Shown: positions 6,119 to 6,608 of the stretch, piece after piece
Numbering within the stretch: position 1 is the stretch's first letter
Layout of the letters: every line of letters begins with the position of its first letter
DNA from: Alphaproteobacteria bacterium
GTDB taxonomy: Bacteria; Pseudomonadota; Alphaproteobacteria; Rhizobiales; Xanthobacteraceae
Length of the DNA: 6,608 bases
NCBI GenBank assembly: GCA_005883115.1
Contig: VAZQ01000391.1
Span: 1-6,608 of the forward strand
Direction of reading: 5' to 3'
The notes under the pieces: generated by a model
What the model saw: the letters and a program-made list of their open reading frames with translations, nothing else
What the model was told of the DNA's origin: nothing
The model's database searches: none
Program-made: the position numbers and the translations under genes

Positions 6119-6505
6119 TTACGCGCCAGGGTTGTCGATGGCACCGCCGGCGTCAGCCCAATCCTTGAAAGCGCCGAGATTGTAGACCTGCTCGTAGCCC
6201 ATGTCCTTGAGCACCTTGCCGCTCAAGCCCGAGCGGCCGCCCGAGGCGCAATACACGATCACGGTCTTGTCCTTCGCAAAATTCTTATCGTGGTAGGGCG
6301 ATTCCGGATCGGCACGAAATTCCAGCATGCCGCGCGAGACGTTGAGCGCGCCGGCAACTTTGCCGCTCTTCTCCACTTCCGGCGCATCGCGCACGTCGAC
6401 CACGAGTGTGTTGCCTTTCGCGATCATCTCGCGCGCTTGCGCCGCCGTGATCCGCGGCACCGCGGCATTGGCCGCTTCCATCATTTGCTTGACGTTCGTG
6501 GCCAT
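6119..6505 (-). CDS. Single-domain rhodanese-like sulfurtransferase
   Basis: A 128-residue protein made of one rhodanese domain. The domain runs from about residue 17 to 122, with VVDVRDAPEVEKSGKVAGAL (35-54) as the conserved substrate-side segment and the active-site loop CASGGRS at 86-92, where Cys86 would carry the persulfide and Arg91 is the usual loop arginine. Related proteins transfer sulfur from thiosulfate or a persulfide to cyanide, thioredoxin or other thiol acceptors; the physiological partner is unknown here. There is no signal peptide, so it is cytoplasmic. The start at 6505 is well supported by AGGAGG (6516-6511) five bases upstream. It is separated from the dehydrogenase by only 18 bp and probably forms one transcript with it. 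It may be a general redox or sulfur protein unrelated to sugar metabolism. Confidence 0.94.
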   Translation of the reverse strand: MATNVKQMMEAANAAVPRITAAQAREMIAKGNTLVVDVRDAPEVEKSGKVAGALNVSRGMLEFRADPESPYHDKNFAKDKTVIVYCASGGRSGLSGKVLKDMGYEQVYNLGAFKDWADAGGAIDNPGA

Positions 6506-6521
6506 GGCGTCCTCCTCTTTC

Positions 6522-6546
6522 AGTCATAGCTAGCCAGCAGCTGACT
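6522..6546 (-). other. Hairpin upstream of the rhodanese ribosome site
   Basis: AGTCA (6522-6526) and TGACT (6542-6546) form a 5-bp stem that can be prolonged by three further pairs past a two-base bulge, enclosing about seven bases. It lies in the 52-bp gap after the preceding stop codon and just upstream of AGGAGG. No uridine run follows, so a terminator is unlikely; it may be a 5' leader structure or chance symmetry. Confidence 0.25.
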
Positions 6547-6557
6547 CTTCGACTAAT

Positions 6558-6608
6558 TCAAACCCTTGCCATCGCGCGCACCTCGCGCGGGAACAGATCG
6601 TCCACGCC
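6558..6608 (-). CDS. C-terminal tail of an unidentified gene, cut by the window edge
   Basis: The minus strand reads GVDDLFPREVRAMARV and then TGA (6560-6558). Codon third positions in these 16 codons are mostly G or C, as in the neighbouring genes, which favours this frame. The other two minus-strand frames are also open across the stretch, so the evidence is limited. I do not recognise the protein. If real, it would precede the rhodanese by 52 bp in the same direction. Confidence 0.45.
   Translation of the reverse strand, partial: GVDDLFPREVRAMARV

Overview
The window reads as a GC-rich chromosomal segment of an alphaproteobacterium, most likely a Bradyrhizobium/Rhodopseudomonas-type member of the Hyphomicrobiales. 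The grounds are family resemblance: twin-arginine leaders on both solute-binding proteins, an orphan-type periplasmic binding protein of a kind greatly expanded in bradyrhizobia, and a strong G/C bias at third codon positions. This is recalled similarity, not a database search. Every gene I can support lies on the minus strand, so transcription runs from high to low coordinates.

In transcription order: the last 16 codons of an unidentified gene (6608-6558); a single-domain rhodanese (6505-6119); a classical short-chain dehydrogenase/reductase (6100-5306); a 276-bp spacer; a Tat-exported family-1 solute-binding protein (5029-3680); a 122-bp linker with two hairpins; two MalF/MalG-type permeases that overlap by 4 bp (3557-2616 and 2619-1732); and, 3 bp later, a MalK/UgpC-type ATPase (1728-631). 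A 353-bp non-coding stretch with several palindromes follows, and then the N-terminal 92 codons of a second, unrelated binding protein that runs off the left edge.

The centre of the window is therefore a complete CUT1-type ABC importer: binding protein, two permeases, ATPase. It presumably imports a sugar, polyol or related polar organic compound. The preceding dehydrogenase could oxidise the imported substrate with NAD(H), a layout like known polyol uptake operons, but the sequence does not identify the substrate. The rhodanese is tightly spaced with the dehydrogenase and may be cotranscribed with it, although sulfur transfer has no obvious place in such a pathway. No regulator is present in the window.

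I see no convincing new class of system. The points most worth a second look are the hairpin-bearing linker between binding protein and permeases, the cysteine-rich Tat-exported binding protein, the rhodanese-dehydrogenase pairing, and the palindrome cluster at the 3' end of the operon. I found no tRNA, rRNA, CRISPR array, insertion sequence or canonical intrinsic terminator.
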